From contig JAFMSR010000001.1 of the NCBI GenBank assembly GCA_022818135.1, positions 8,408,334-8,472,333 of the forward strand: 64,000 nucleotides of DNA. The letters are read 5' to 3'. The stretch comes from Saxidomus purpurata. Its lineage: Eukaryota; Mollusca; Bivalvia; Venerida; Veneridae. Both the position numbers and the translations under genes were made by a program. The notes beneath the pieces were generated by a model. It was given only the letters and a program-made list of their open reading frames with translations. It was not told the origin of the DNA and searched no databases. Below, piece after piece: positions 9,531-23,106 of this stretch. How positions within the stretch are numbered: position 1 is the stretch's first letter; each line of letters opens with the position of its first letter.

Positions 9531-10062
9531 CAGTGCATTTACAGGACCCGACACATTATCGTGAACAACAGTGCATTTACAGGACCCGACACATTATCGT
9601 GAACAACAGTGCATTTACAGGACCCGACACATTATCGTGAACAACAGTGCATTTACAGGACCCGACACATTATCGTGAACAACAGTGCATTTACAGGACC
9701 CGACACATTATCGTGAACAACAGTGCATTTACAGGACCCGACACATTATCGTGAACAACAGTGCATTTACAGGACCCGACACATTATCGTGAACAACAGT
9801 GCATTTACAGGACCCGACACATTATCGTGAACAACAGTGCATTTACAGGACCCGACACATTATCGTGAACAACAGTGCATTTACAGGACCCGACACATTA
9901 TCGTGAACAACAGTGCATTTACTGGACCCGACACATTAACGTGAACTGCAGTGCATTTACTGGACCCGACATATTAACGTGAACAACAGTGCATTTACTG
10001 GACCCGACATATTAACGTGAACTGCAGTGCATTTACTGGACCCGACATATTAACGTGAACTG
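9531..10062. repeat. 38-bp minisatellite, 14 units
   Basis: Fourteen exact-length 38-bp units beginning CAGTGCATTTACAGGACCCG. Units 1-10 are identical; units 11-14 share substitutions (ACTGG for ACAGG, TTAACG for TTATCG, CTG for CAA at the end). There are no spacers, so it is not a CRISPR-like array. Confidence 0.97.
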
Positions 10063-10265
10063 CAGTGACGCGACGTTACAAGTTGGAGCTTAAAAGCGTG
10101 ACGCTAAAAAACGCTGTTTTTTTTTTTTCATATTTGACGTTAGGAAATGACGTGAGCGCTTGCTCATTCTCAATATTATATTATAAACTTTCTATTATTG
10201 ATTTTTACAAATAACAAGAAAACACAAGTATTTCTTGATCCATTACTGAATTATTATAATTCCAC
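10063..10265. other. AT-rich sequence up to assembly gap
   Basis: Contains a poly-T run and no gene signal. It ends contig 1. Confidence 0.35.
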
Positions 10266-10765
10266 NNNNNNNNNNNNNNNNNNNNNNNNNNNNNNNNNNN
10301 NNNNNNNNNNNNNNNNNNNNNNNNNNNNNNNNNNNNNNNNNNNNNNNNNNNNNNNNNNNNNNNNNNNNNNNNNNNNNNNNNNNNNNNNNNNNNNNNNNNN
10401 NNNNNNNNNNNNNNNNNNNNNNNNNNNNNNNNNNNNNNNNNNNNNNNNNNNNNNNNNNNNNNNNNNNNNNNNNNNNNNNNNNNNNNNNNNNNNNNNNNNN
10501 NNNNNNNNNNNNNNNNNNNNNNNNNNNNNNNNNNNNNNNNNNNNNNNNNNNNNNNNNNNNNNNNNNNNNNNNNNNNNNNNNNNNNNNNNNNNNNNNNNNN
10601 NNNNNNNNNNNNNNNNNNNNNNNNNNNNNNNNNNNNNNNNNNNNNNNNNNNNNNNNNNNNNNNNNNNNNNNNNNNNNNNNNNNNNNNNNNNNNNNNNNNN
10701 NNNNNNNNNNNNNNNNNNNNNNNNNNNNNNNNNNNNNNNNNNNNNNNNNNNNNNNNNNNNNNNNN
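10266..10765. other. Assembly gap (500 N)
   Basis: Exactly 500 N, the same length as the other two gaps, so it is a placeholder of unknown true size. Orientation and order of the flanking contigs depend on scaffolding. Predicted frames across it are meaningless. Confidence 0.99.
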
Positions 10766-10949
10766 AAACTATTATACAAGGGCAAAGTTTGTCAAAGGAC
10801 ACTTTTGTCTTTTTTCCCCAACATAATAAAAAACAGTACTATCACCAAATGCACTTTAGCAGGGAGAGGCTGTTGAAGTCAGACTGCTATCTTGAGGAAA
10901 TAATTACTTTCTTTGTTCAGTTCACACTGCAAGTGATGGTTTTGCAGTT

Positions 10950-11205
10950 GTTGTAGTTGTTGTATGGGATTAACGTCCGTTGCAACAGTATTTCAGTCAT
11001 TTGTACAGATGGGCAGTTTACCTTACCATCGCTCCTGGAAAGGACCAGTGCTAAACACCTATCCTCTGTAAAAAATCGTGCCAACATTTTCAGAGTCATG
11101 GTTGGGTGCAGGGCTGGAACCCATAACCGTCAATCAATGAGTGGTTACAGTCATTTCAAGTCATTGATTTTAGCCTAACTGCACTCGACTACGGAGACGG
11201 ACTAT
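10950..11205 (-). repeat. tRNA-derived SINE-like repeat
   Basis: On the minus strand it starts near CGTAGTCGAGTGCAGTTAGG (box-A-like context) and has GGGTTCCAGCCC (degenerate box B). The body continues with a conserved stretch including AGAGGATAGGTGTTTAG and ends near a TTGTTGT-rich tail. A related copy is at 34108-34352 and the copy C counterpart begins at about 63807. Family assignment is inferred from the pol III-like boxes. Confidence 0.55.
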
Positions 11206-12934
11206 GTTATGTTTGCTACAAAATGTTATGACTCCAGTTTTATCACACATTTACAGTAAACAGGTAACTAACTACTACTAAACAAACAAATACACCGAAT
11301 TGATGCTTAATGTTAATCACTTTATTTAGACAATATCTAGCTAATATAAACTGAAAACACTGCAATTAGAAGCCCGATGATGTCAATTAAGAGCTGCAAT
11401 CGATGTGACAACATATTGAGTTAGTGGAACCGCTTTGTTGTAGTGGTGGTGCGTTCGCCTCGAGATCGGATTGTCTGGAGTGGTGGTGCAATATAGAATA
11501 AATTGAACTGCTGTTGATACAAATCATTTTTTGGGGGGAAGGTGACAGTGGTGGTGGAGTGGTGGGGCGTATTCTACAATATCATGATGTGATATGGAAA
11601 AATGTGCCTCCAATTTATAGCTCCAAAGGACGCAGATTTTGTGCCATGCTAAGTGCAATCGGTAAATTAGGTCTACTGAGTTAAATTGTTAATAGTGTCA
11701 CCTGACGTAAGCAGTGTTCTGAGAATATATTATCCATTTATCACGTGACTAAAGCACCGTGATAAGTGTAGGGAAAATTTATAATTTGCCACACAAAAGT
11801 TATTAAAGGTCCACTACTAAGCGAAAATTAAGTGACAGTTATTTCAATGGCAATTACATTACCTTATGCAAGACACTAAATAATGAAGATTTGCAGGTTA
11901 ACATTTACAGAAAGTGTTTGGAACACGAAGAAAAGTATGTGTATTATGTTGAAATCTCAGTGATTCGACAAAATGACTACCCAGGTCTTTTTAACTTTGT
12001 TCATAACGCATAGAAAAATAATTATACATGTACTGGAGTTTATTTAGAGTTTCTATATACCAACTTTCATTTTTTATTAAAAATAACTTATTTCTGTGTT
12101 TTTTAAAGTATATTTGAATTTTCGCTTTCATTAGTATTGGACCTTTAACTTCACACACTATAAAGCGAACGCTAAGTATCATTTTTTTCCAGTTACAAAT
12201 AATTTTAGCGGCACCATATATATATATGGTATTGTTTGTATTAGAAATCATACTAATACAGTTCTACCAAAACTGAAAGCCCCATTGGCAATTTGGATCA
12301 TGTAAAATTACTTGTAGCTTTTATATTACCAAGAAAGGTACCTCACCGCTGAAATTGACCGTTATTTGTTTGCGAAACATTCCTATCAAGTGGAATGTAC
12401 ATACAAAATGATGGTATTTTTTTTCAAATATATTGCAAACATAAGATTCACTGTCTGACAACGCTTTTTCGTGAATAAGCGACACAAATATCAAAGACAT
12501 GTACTGTATATGTCAACTTTGCTTTAGAACTCGTTTTTATCATAATTTTATTTGTAGGCTACATTTATGTTTCTGTATATGAGTATTTAAAGTTCTAATA
12601 GGACATACACGCACAGTACAAAATATATAGATTTAATGATGTTAGTCTGAATGATCCTATAATTATCATACTCAGTATTCACTATTTGGACATGCAAATG
12701 AGACAGTTATCCGTTGTTATATTTATGCCATTCACAACAATGATCCATGGTATCTGTTAAAGAATCTGATCTGGTTCAAAAGAAACTTGTTACAATCAAC
12801 TAAACTGAAGAAGACGAGCTTTAAATAATTGCAAACGAATATTGAAGATGCTTATCACTATGTCAGATAAACAACTGTTACAGTATTAGATACCTATACT
12901 TTAGAAAATCTATTTTAAGAAAACAACGACTCAA

Positions 12935-13109
12935 TCAGTACTTACTCCAATGAATATTGTACAGCAGATTTGGTTTGTACCGCTCGTCTCTAATTTCCAT
13001 GTTATTTGTATTCAATAATTCATCTTGTGAAACAGTTGAATTCAGGCACGCAGGGACATACTCCACGACTATTGTAAAGCTTAAGAAACCAGTTTTAAAT
13101 TGTATTTCC
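12935..13109 (-). other. Conserved 57-codon exon-like frame, copy A
   Basis: After an AG the frame reads EIQFKTGFLSFTIVVEYVPA, then CLNSTVSQDELLNTNNMEIR, then DERYKPNLLYNIHWSKY and TGA. A consensus donor (GTAAGT) overlaps its last codons, so it could be internal or terminal. No family is recognised. It differs from copy B by GF versus GV and remains open. See the copy C entry for the in-frame indel. Confidence 0.4.
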
Positions 13110-13739
13110 CTGTTTCAATTCCAGATTTAAAATAAATGAAATGAAAATTACCGTCAGTCTGAAAGGTGCTCAGCTGACCGCTGTATATTTAAAACAAAAC
13201 ATAATATCGTTTTTATGTTGTTGCCCCATCCCTACTAGAAGTACTGGCATTATTCGGAAGTAGTTTAAGTACCTTAAATAGTTTGCAAGTATTTATGTAG
13301 ATTTGCTTTTGTTTTAATGTTCCAAAAAACATTGCAGGCAATGTAGAATTACAAAACATGTATAAAAATTCTACAAATTTAACACGGGTAACAAATCTAT
13401 GCGATTATGCAAACAAATAGGGGATACAATTTACCTTATTTTGTGCCGAGACATATCACACATATAGAATTACGATTAGAAGTGAAGCAAAAGATTCGGA
13501 GTTGGTGTATCATTACTTTTATAAGTAATGTATGAGCTGCAATATCAGACAAAATGAAAATGTTTTACCGTCTACATTTTAAGATATTGGACTTTAAAAT
13601 ATGATCATTCAAGGTCAATTTTAGATTTTGTACAGCTTGATCATGATAAAATTAAAGAATGTCTAAACACACTTATTAGATCTTGCAAACTGACACACAT
13701 TTTAATAAGTTTCAACTTAATTACTAGAAAAAGAACAAA

Positions 13740-13812
13740 ATGGCTCCCCTGGTTTAGAAACAATGACCTCTTAAATTCAAAGTGAACGCTCTACCATGGC
13801 GCCAAGGTACAA
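13740..13812 (-). repeat. Degenerate tRNA(Gln-TTG)-like SINE head, copy A
   Basis: On the minus strand GGCGCCATGGTAGAGCG looks like a tRNA box A region, the anticodon loop region reads CTTTGAAT, and box B is decayed (GTTTCTAAACC). The stems do not close well enough for a functional tRNA. The same sequence is in copies B and C. Confidence 0.4.
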
Positions 13813-13997
13813 AATGTGAGCAACTATAAAATCCAATGTATTCCAAATGGTCATAAAACAGGAAGTACTCTACCTAATGTACCTTGACAGCGCAGTGATT
13901 TCTGATAAACTGTGTAATTGAGCCTGTAAGGTATGAACTATTATGTCGTGTCAAATTTGTATATAACGTAATTAATTGGGCGTCTGTTCTACGGTAT

Positions 13998-14157
13998 TCA
14001 AGTGATTTTCATCCAAGGCGATTCCACACGGTTGATTCTCAAGTTGTAAGTAATGCACCTTGCTGCATGACGTTCAATCATTTCAAGACGATTTATATCA
14101 TTATGTTGATACGCGTCCCATACTGTACAAGCGTGTTCAGCTGTCAAATAAATTCTT
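13998..14157 (-). mobile_element. Non-LTR retrotransposon 3' fragment, copy A
   Basis: The minus strand encodes TVWDAYQHNDINRLEMIE followed by RHAARCIT. This matches the pattern 'S-TVWDPY...I-RLE-VQRRAAR' found after the reverse-transcriptase core of jockey/CR1-type LINEs. Only about 50 codons survive, with no RT catalytic motif, so it is a 5'-truncated remnant. Homologous fragments occur in copies B and C. Confidence 0.65.
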
Positions 14158-14976
14158 TTTCCTAACAGGCTGTGGCAAATCGTTGAGAACAGGCTGTGGA
14201 CATTATAGATGCAGCTTGCAAATCACAAGCCCTGTTTTTGCTACGAACAATGTAATGTTTTGAATAAAAGAGGTTTAAAAGGTGATGCAAACATTTTATT
14301 ATCAGGGTCCCAAACGGAATTTAAACTTGAATAAAATGGCCCCAGAGTACCAGTACAATCAAATAAAACTTTAATAGCACTATTCTTAATTCAAAGTTTT
14401 ACAAAGACGGTTCATAAAAGATGATAATCTGGCAGTTTATGAGGATAATCAGGCAGTTTTTAAGTCGCCGTCATCCAGCTTGCGTGTACATCCTATGGGG
14501 TAAGTAACAATTGGCATTTGATAACCATCATATTGTTAATAGCTTTGTTTAGTATAAACAATTTATAAATCAAAAGTATTGTCATATTCAGTACTCGAAA
14601 TTTGATAATACGGTTCACATTATCCCGCGTTTAGTTAAGTCAAAATTCATGGCGAAAGCCGACGTTAAATCTGCACACAATCGTTGTCCAATTTGGCCTG
14701 GTGATTTCGATTGACTAGGCATTAAAACAGGTACTAGTTATTGTGTGAAAAATACGTTACCCGTGGGTGCTTCCTGTTCTTGCTACATTTCTTTTTTTAG
14801 AAATTTGACTCGCTTATTCAATGGTTAGTGACGGAACGGTTTACAATGGTATAATGCCATAGAAAAATTGGTGTGTCGAAAACATATAATAATAATAATT
14901 ATTATATTGAAATAAACAATCAAAGCCTTGGAATGCATTTAAAATTTATTTGCCAGAGAAAAGACAGAAGACAGTT

Positions 14977-15023
14977 TCAGCTGACGTCGATATCGTAGTT
15001 GTATTGAAAATTAGTCCATAAAT
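14977..15023 (-). other. Candidate lectin exon 5, copy A
   Basis: After TATTTCAG the frame (phase 1, like all lectin exons) reads DLWTNFQYNYDIDVS then TGA. In copy B the TGA is TTA and the frame is longer. It would be used only if the EGF exon were spliced rather than terminal, so it is speculative. Confidence 0.25.
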
Positions 15024-15965
15024 CTGAAATATTGTAAACATGTATTCCGTTAGTGTATTACCAATAAAATGTCATTAATTAGAAAATCAAAAAGTTAATC
15101 AAATATAAAAACTTAAATCCGTTTTTAATTTTATAGGTTTGACGAAAAGACCTTTACAGTGGTACTTTGAAGAATTAAAACATTCCTCAAACTATACATC
15201 AACCCGAAAAGAAGTAACAAATATAAATTCTAGAATTCCTTTATGTCTTCTTGACGCCAGTTTGTTTGGTCACTCGAAGTTCATTTGTAGCATAGAACTA
15301 GCCTTTGAGCTTTTATTAAAAGGCCAAACATTACTAAACTACTATAACTACAAACACTTTTTTTATTGATATTGTCTGGCAGAGCTAGGTCCTGTCAGAT
15401 GTATTATTTTCAAATTTGTATTCTAATAATTTCATAGATTATCCGATCAAGTTGAAATTAATAATGATACAAAGTTGGACAATGAAAACCACCAAACTGT
15501 ACAACCAAAGAGGCAATAGTTTAGAACGTAAACGGTTCTTTTAATTCTACTCATTTTTCTACTAACATTATTACCTAGCTCATTATCTAAAATATCATCA
15601 CAATAGTGAAACTTTTAAACTTGCACTTTGTTTAACATTGTTGGCAAAGTTCGAGTGCATTATTACGTTGGCACAATATCGACGGGAAATGCATTCATTT
15701 TTGATAAAGCAATCCAAGCCATAAAATAGTTCGATCTTGTAAGCAGAAGTTATATCTAACTGGCGTCACAACTATGACCACTCTTTTGCGTAATCGGGCA
15801 CAAATGACGGCTGTTAAGACTCCTAATTTATACCGCCATTCAAGCATTTTGCAAAACTATATCATACAAAAAGTTGAAGTTTAAGAATCTAATATTGAAA
15901 GAAAATATGCGGAAGACGTCAGAATTAGAATCGGAGTATTTCTCCGCTGTGTTTATCAATCTTTG

Positions 15966-15992
15966 GGACGGTTGTCGAAAAGACAACCGTCC
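15966..15992. repeat. GGACGGTTGTC hairpin, copy A
   Basis: Perfect 11-bp stem GGACGGTTGTC / GACAACCGTCC with a GAAA-type spacer. It is shared with B, C and the defensin-like intron. Confidence 0.7.
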
Positions 15993-17349
15993 TAGAGTTA
16001 ACAAACGCACAGACCAACATGCAATGTACCAACAATTATGAAGTTACTTCGTTCCAAACAACCATAGACAACTCCGCCAAAAGAAATAGTTCGAAGCAGA
16101 GTAATATATACATTACATTTTTCGCAAAATAATATATCTAAGCTTTCGTCCTAAAATCAATGGGACAGTTTGCATATGTAAAATCCAAACGAAATCTTTT
16201 TGGCACGTTCGCATTATTGCACTAAGTTACCGCCATAAAACTTATATGCCACAAAAGTGTTCAATTGCGTTATATTACTTAAATGACGGTGAGCCGTTTC
16301 CAAACGGCACTGATTTAGTAAAAGAACTTTTAAATGATTACTGTCAAATTTGAATAAATATACAATTAAAATTACAATAATGGAATAAGAGAATCAAAGT
16401 TATTTTGACTTGAACATACAGAGTTGTACGACACAAGCATATTCTTCTAATTGGTACATGCATATCGAGGGGTCAAAGTGAAACTAGTCTAAGTGTATAT
16501 ATTGAGCATTTACGTATTGCTTGCCTGACCTTAATTTACACATCAGTATTTTGAATGCTTTGATTTACATTTATGCTCATTGTTGCTTGATTTTTAAGTG
16601 TTTTGAAAACCGAATAGTGAATCAAGTTTCCGTGATAAAAAAACATACATGAACAGGTCCATTCCCAAATTTCCTCGCAATTTTCACCATCATAATTCGC
16701 ACGTGCATGTGTATTCTTGAGCGTTAGTATTTGTGCATGTTTCGCCACACGCACATGGATTACTTGCGCATGGATCTGAAAATATTTTGTACTGGCAACT
16801 TGTCATATGTATATTAAGAGCGTTATTTTGCAACTGAACTGTTACTGTATTCCAACATTTACTGGGCTAAATCTATATAGAATATTCAACTATTGTATTT
16901 AGAGTACTAAATTAGTCATTCTGAAGACAAATTACAAAGTGTGTAACATTTGGTAATGTTGTGTAGTTCGCAGGATATACCGGTTCTTATACGACTCAGT
17001 CCCAATCGTACCGATGGCCCCACGGTACCGGCGCAAATATGAATATCGCAATACTTTCATCACAGTGCCACCTGGCCACTGTTTACATTTTCATGCCCTA
17101 TAACTTCTGTTTCTCTATCGTAGAAATGTATTTTCCGCTAAAATGGAAATTTCTGATTTACAGTTTTATGTGTGCCTCAATAACTATCACTTTCATCTGC
17201 ATAAAATCTACATTTTCTTGCCCCACTTGCCAAATTGCCTTGCAAAAATAATTGGAATATTTCCAAAATTAAGTACGATAACTTCTGTTGACATCACTCG
17301 TCCATTCATAAAACGTCATGTGACACCATGAAAACCGATAAAGACGGGA

Positions 17350-17750
17350 AAAAATAAGACAAGATTTTCAAGCATGGGCATAATCACCGGAAATGCCGAT
17401 CCGATATGCAAGAAAACCCGGTCTGGCATAGACGACTCTCGTGAATTACTTATGACGTAACGTAATAAACATTGTGACGTCACTTTCTTAAACACAACGT
17501 CGGAATATCGTTTGTTTTTATGATAATTCATCATTTTGATAAGTTTGCAGTTAGAAATCTTCTTTAAAGTGCAAGACGGTATGCAAGAAACAGTTTGCAT
17601 CATAAACATTTGGCTCAGATAGAAATATCCGTCACCTCGAGAAGCTGTTTTGCGGGAACTCGGAATAGCATCGTTCCCGCCAAAACAGTTACCCTCGGTG
17701 ACGGATATTTCGATCTGAACCTCATGCTCATGACAGAAACTATTGTTATT
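17350..17750 (-). repeat. Hairpin-repeat family 1, lectin copy A (intron 3)
   Basis: Minus-strand copy with the hairpin core at about 17620-17722 and the right part ending GATCCGATATGCAAGAA. The apex has decayed (ACTCGGAATAGCATCGT). It lies in intron 3 of the lectin gene and has counterparts at the same site in B and C, so it predates the duplication. Confidence 0.8.
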
Positions 17751-18095
17751 TCATAATTACCTTTCAAAGTGACCATCATAATTTTAAGAAAGATATTAAA
17801 CACTGATTTATACTACTTGAAAAATGAACATTGCCAAAGTTATAACAAAATATATATGTATGTGTATCAGAGTCTTGTTTTCCACTGAATATACATGTAC
17901 AAATGTATAGAAAAAATCAGTGAAACATCTGATTGTTTACTATCCCTGTCCCTGTCAAATAATGAGAACCCATCCTTTTTGTTAGGTATAATTTAAATTC
18001 ATATCTTTCGAGACATTACTTGGTATAACTCAACATGTACATGTTTTCAACGTTGTTCTTGACCATAACATTATATGGAAAATGTTGAACGGTAC

Positions 18096-18463
18096 CTTTA
18101 AAGCTGCTCGCTCTCAGATTTTGGTAAAAAATAAAGTTCTTCAAACTGTATGTAAATAACGTATTTAAGACCATATTGTCATGTAAAAAGGCTCCAGTAT
18201 AAATTCCTTTCACGTCCATCTCTCAATTTCAAAAAATACGCTACCAAATTCAAAAGCGTTGCAAACGCTTTTGAAATTTCAATATAAACATATAGTGTAG
18301 CGGTGCCGTGTAACCGACATTTTCAATCGATTTCTGCAAATTCCTACCTAGATTTTTGCATATAACTTGATTCTAGCCTTTAGTTTTATATTTATGTATA
18401 ATAATGTCAATTTTTTTTAAATATATTTTTTTCAACGGTAACTGAGAGCGAGCAGCTTTAAAG
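18096..18463. mobile_element. MITE with 22-bp TIR, copy A
   Basis: Ends are CTTTAAAGCTGCTCGCTCTC(AG) in inverted orientation, about 368 bp apart, with no coding capacity. Inside is a second perfect-looking palindrome, TTCAAAAGCGTTTGCAACG.. . It is present at the same intron 3 position in all three copies. Confidence 0.8.
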
Positions 18464-21052
18464 CAAAATATACAACGATACGTTTTGACCCATACTGATT
18501 AGAAACATTCGACGAAAAACAAATTGCCACCTTTGACATCATACTCTGCAGTTCAGCCTTACGTATAAATCTTCAGACATATACCTGCATATACTTGAAT
18601 CTCGCACAAATGTAAAATTTCTCCTTCCGGTATCTGTTGTGTAAATTTAACGTATCTTCCTGCTGTATTTGTTGGCATGGTTATGTTATCGATAGAACCG
18701 AACTCATTAACGGATGCAGCTTCGGACATATCATCCAAGGAATCACCAACCAAAATTTTAATTTCTCTTGCTCTTGCAGCTGCAGTACAACACTATATTA
18801 AGCTTTAATGAATTAGTGCGAAAACTAACGTTTGTTATCAGCAATACTTTTATTTATTTAGAAGAAGTGTATGGTAAAACAGTGTAAAAGAAATACCATA
18901 TCAGTAGGCTGATTTTCATGCCACTGATGTATTTATACAGATATTATTTCTTTTTCTATACTTTATTTTCTGCTTGGGAGTAAATTAGAAAAGTCGGAAT
19001 GAGCTACTTCCATATCCGAAACTCCGCCTACTTTTCCGAGTGCTTTAATCATTATTTAAGCACTCGAACTGACTAAACAAATATATCATAGGCATATAAG
19101 AATACTACTTAATGAATGTCAATTACTAAGATCAAACGTTAAAGAGTTATGCATCACTGCTCAAAGCGTGCAAATTGCTACGTCGGAATACATCACTGCT
19201 TACAGGGTACACATTTCGACAATCAAACATTTATTAAACAATACGCCATTGGTTAACGGGTATTATTGCTGCTGACACATCTATGTATGCATTTAGGATA
19301 CTGTCGTATCAATAAATGTAAAAATGTAAATGTAATGATAAAGCACTCCAAGCCATAGATTATTTCTTAAATGTGAAAATATGTTAAGCAGTGATGTATT
19401 TTTCGCGAACGTTTGTAGAAATTCACAGCCATTAAGTCGTAACGTTATTTGTTTACTTTATTAAAGTTTCATCTATTTGCATAAATAAAACATGATAAAT
19501 ATACAAATAAATTGAAAAAGTATACAATAAGCAAATGGCCACCCATAGATAGAACTTCAAAAGACTTATCACAAGTATCGAAAATACTGAGTATTTGTCA
19601 ATAGTAAAACTTATAAGATATAAACACATATTATATGAATACTCTAAACATAAATTCATTTATGTGATGAATTCCTCCGTGAACTTTTGCTTTTATCAAT
19701 TTTCACCCTCAAACAATTCTATACATAGAGCGTGACGTCATTACGTAAAATGCTTCCGTACTGTACATACTGCGATACCAAAATCGTATTTACCTAAAAT
19801 GCCCCACACAAAAGCACACATTTCAGCGCTACCGTGGTAGTGTACACATTGCCCACTAAGCAGTGATGTATTCCTACGCGAACGTTTATTTGTAGCAATT
19901 ACACAAAGAAGTGATATATTTCTCCGCATCCGCTTTTTAGAAGCCATTTACGACTTTGATGCAGTGGTGTTTCCCTTTACGAACACTACCTGGTACTTCG
20001 AAAAGAGCGCATCAAATGTTTTCACATCGCTCGAAAAAAAACAAAAACAATATTAATTCAAGTGTTCTGTTAAATAATTCGTGTAACTGAGATAACCTTA
20101 ATGTAACATTGGCTGAAATCTAAGGGCCAGTATACTCTGAAAAGCTTGACTTTGCGAATTCCATGTGCATGAACACTTCGCAGTAATGTGTGTCGTCGTT
20201 TGAAAGTCGGTCTGAGTGCAATTTTTGCATGTATTTTAACCTGTAATACATTTAGAATTAACCCTCTTAAAATCGTCTGGACAGTACTTACCACAACAAT
20301 CTTGCCGATTGTACACAACAATAGTTCCTATAGTGTATGTTGCTTGCAAGTCTACGTACCACCAATTGTCAGTCGTGCTATCTGTATGGAAACAACTAAA
20401 ATTTGGGTTGTAGTCCTGTGTTTAATCGCCGTCTACAGCCAAATCAGCCTTTGCTTGCGGGTGAATAGAATAAACACTGGATAGCTCTGCTGGTTGTTTG
20501 AGAGCGACGTTATAATCTGAAAGTTAAATATGTGTATTAGCTGTTGTCAAGTTACGGCTGTTTTAAGATGGAAGGATACCATATAACAATTCTCTAGTCT
20601 ACCTTAGTGTTAGGTACCAACTGAAACTTGAAGATATTTCTGATTTAGATCTATATTTTATTTGACGTTATTTTTGTACATAACGTTACCATGACTGCGC
20701 AAACATGACCATGTCGCACCATTTTTACGTTGGTTGTACGGAAACAAATTTTGTATTGTACTTACTGTACTGAGATCATTTGTTCTCACCTATGAGATAC
20801 ATATTTCCGCGCATTTACCGATGATAGATAACCTTATCTCACATCGCTTATCTCACATAGCTGCCGGAATATTTTTATGTTAATTGTAAGCAGACATAAA
20901 AATCGATAAATGACTGTAAAATTGTGAAGTAAAATTCGAGAAAAAGTTGATTTTCATTTTTTCATCCTCATCCTGTATTTGCACTTATTTATTCTTACTT
21001 GTGTGAAAATGCGATTAGAACGGTGAGAAAATAAATCTACCATGTCCATTGA

Positions 21053-21172
21053 GTTGTGGATAAGAAAATCCCACCTCAAATCAAATCTGGTTGAGATACG
21101 TCCAAAAAAACTCTCTAGAGCCTCGTTTTTGAATGTATCTCAACCCTCGGGTGGGATTTCTTTATCCACAAC
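21053..21172. repeat. Hairpin-repeat family 2, copy A
   Basis: Arms GTTGTGGATAAGAAAATCCC and GGGATTTCTTTATCCACAAC fold back, with inner arms TTGAGATAC / GTATCTCAA. The apex is altered (ACTCTCTAGAGCCTCGT) relative to the AACGAGGCTCTGCCGAGTT apex in B and C. In intron 1 of the lectin gene. Confidence 0.85.
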
Positions 21173-21456
21173 ACATGAACATGTTAGATTCACTTTTTGG
21201 CGTAAAGCAATAAAATTGGTATCAAAAATAATGCTTTTAAAATTGCCTACGCGGTAATTTAATCTAAATGACTTTGTGTTTATGCTGTACAAAAAGATAC
21301 TGAAAAATACCATTTTCTGTTTCTGAATTTATCCACAAAAAAGCTTTGCTCGAAATTTAATAAACTTTTTTTGGCGAGTGACCTTTTTTGCCAGTTTCAG
21401 GCAATAAAAAATTCTCGATATTTCTATGGTATTTGGATGTACTTGTTTGTACACCT

Positions 21457-21540
21457 GTCTCTGTGGTCTAGTTGTTAAGCGTAGTAACTTGTAATCACTA
21501 AACCTATAACTTTTCAAATGTCAGGATTCGAGCCCCTTCA
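21457..21540 (+). repeat. tRNA(Thr-TGT)-like SINE head, copy A
   Basis: CTGTGGTCTAGTTGTTAAGC resembles box A, ACTTGTAATCA the anticodon loop of a Thr(TGT) tRNA, and GGATTCGAGCCCC box B. Stem pairing is poor and the spacing long, so it is likely a tRNA-derived SINE head rather than a tRNA gene. Confidence 0.5.
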
Positions 21541-23106
21541 TACCGATGTGACACGTAATGTTAGAAAGCTGGATCAAAAAGTGTTTTTTCAAAGAAACGA
21601 TGACTTGGTCAACTGATGAAACGGTGTTGAACCTGCACCCCATCCCTCAAAATGTTGGATTATAAAGCTTTTTCAGTTAAATGCGTCATTATTTTTCTCA
21701 GTACGCTGTCGTTTGGGTATGTTAAACAGTGTGCCTGTACAGTATATCGAATACAAAAATAAACCTGTGTTAAAAACAGTTACAGAAAACTACTTTCACA
21801 AAATGACATGAGATTAAAGTATTGACATTGCCTGAGGTCAAATTGTAATGTTAATGAAAAAAACATTTCTCTGTTTAGTACCTTTTGCACCTTCTGCACG
21901 TGTAGTATTTTTATCTAAATCAGAAATATCTTCAAGTTTCAGTTATTAAATGTCAACATGTAAAATCGGTTTGCCTTCGAAGTGCAAATAGTGAGACTAT
22001 AGCTTACCCAGTGAAGTTACCACATAAAGGGAAATAACCACAGTAACGTAAACATGTAGCGTGTATGGAAAAGAACGGCTATTGGTTGTTAGTTGGTTCC
22101 ATCCAATTTTCAATATCACAACGTTTAAATATAACGGAAACACACCGAAAAACGGCTTACGTGCTGCATTGTTCAGTCAAGTGTGTCTGTACAATTTTAA
22201 GTGTCCCTTCCATGGAAGGAACAATAACATAATTACGCTTAAGAAAATGAAGAGGTGTTATTGTTGACACAATTTCCAAGAGTTACATTGTTTCAATAAT
22301 TTAAAATGCGAATCTTTTATCAAAAAGACGTGATGATAAACGCGTATTAATTTGCTAATAGTACGCAGCATAGCATAACGCGAGTCCGAAGTATGTAGTT
22401 CCATAGATTTCGTATACAATTTTCAGATATAAACATTTAAGTTTCAATGATTGTGCATGTCAAATAAACTTTGAAACGACACGTTTAGCGACTGCATTAC
22501 ACGGCTGTAAAATTTCATTATCATTATTTATACTTTTTGTTTTGATCACGTGGACGCTCTTTTAAATACTTCCATTGATAAAGAATGTATTTCATCGTAA
22601 ACTACCGATCTTAAAATATACTGCCCGTTGACAGTACTACTGAACGATGTCTAACTGCCCTCCTGTGAAAACGACTGAACTACGGTTAAAACCAGACTGT
22701 TCGACCCCTCGACACTTCAATTCCTAGAGAAATGTAGTTGACATTTCGGACCCTGATGTGATGACATTACGGACTATTCTCAAATTAACATTTCAGCCCC
22801 TGATCTGAACCATTGTTCGTGGTTGACGCAAAAATGAAAATACTTCACACCTGCCCCGTATAATAACTTCACATGTTTGCCACCTATCGGCCTGCGTGTT
22901 GCTTATGACATAATAAAACCTAAATGCCATACTCTTTGTATAAAGAAACAAAATCGCGAGCCATGCTGGAACCAATATACTTTCTAAATTGTCTTTCTGT
23001 ATGGTGGTCAAGTTTCCACTGTACTCGATATATAAATTAAATTGTAATGTTACATGTTTTGAAGAACAAATATTTGATTGTCACAACTTCAGAATATCAC
23101 AGACGC

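Noticed and set aside
9531..10062. CRISPR-like array
   Set aside because: Units are contiguous with no spacers, and the DNA is eukaryotic.
10198..10956. Long frames crossing the N run (also at 25070-25751 and 50703-51474)
   Set aside because: They exist only because N cannot be a stop.
21457..21540. Functional tRNA gene
   Set aside because: Boxes A and B are present, but stems do not pair and spacing is wrong; kept as a SINE-like head.
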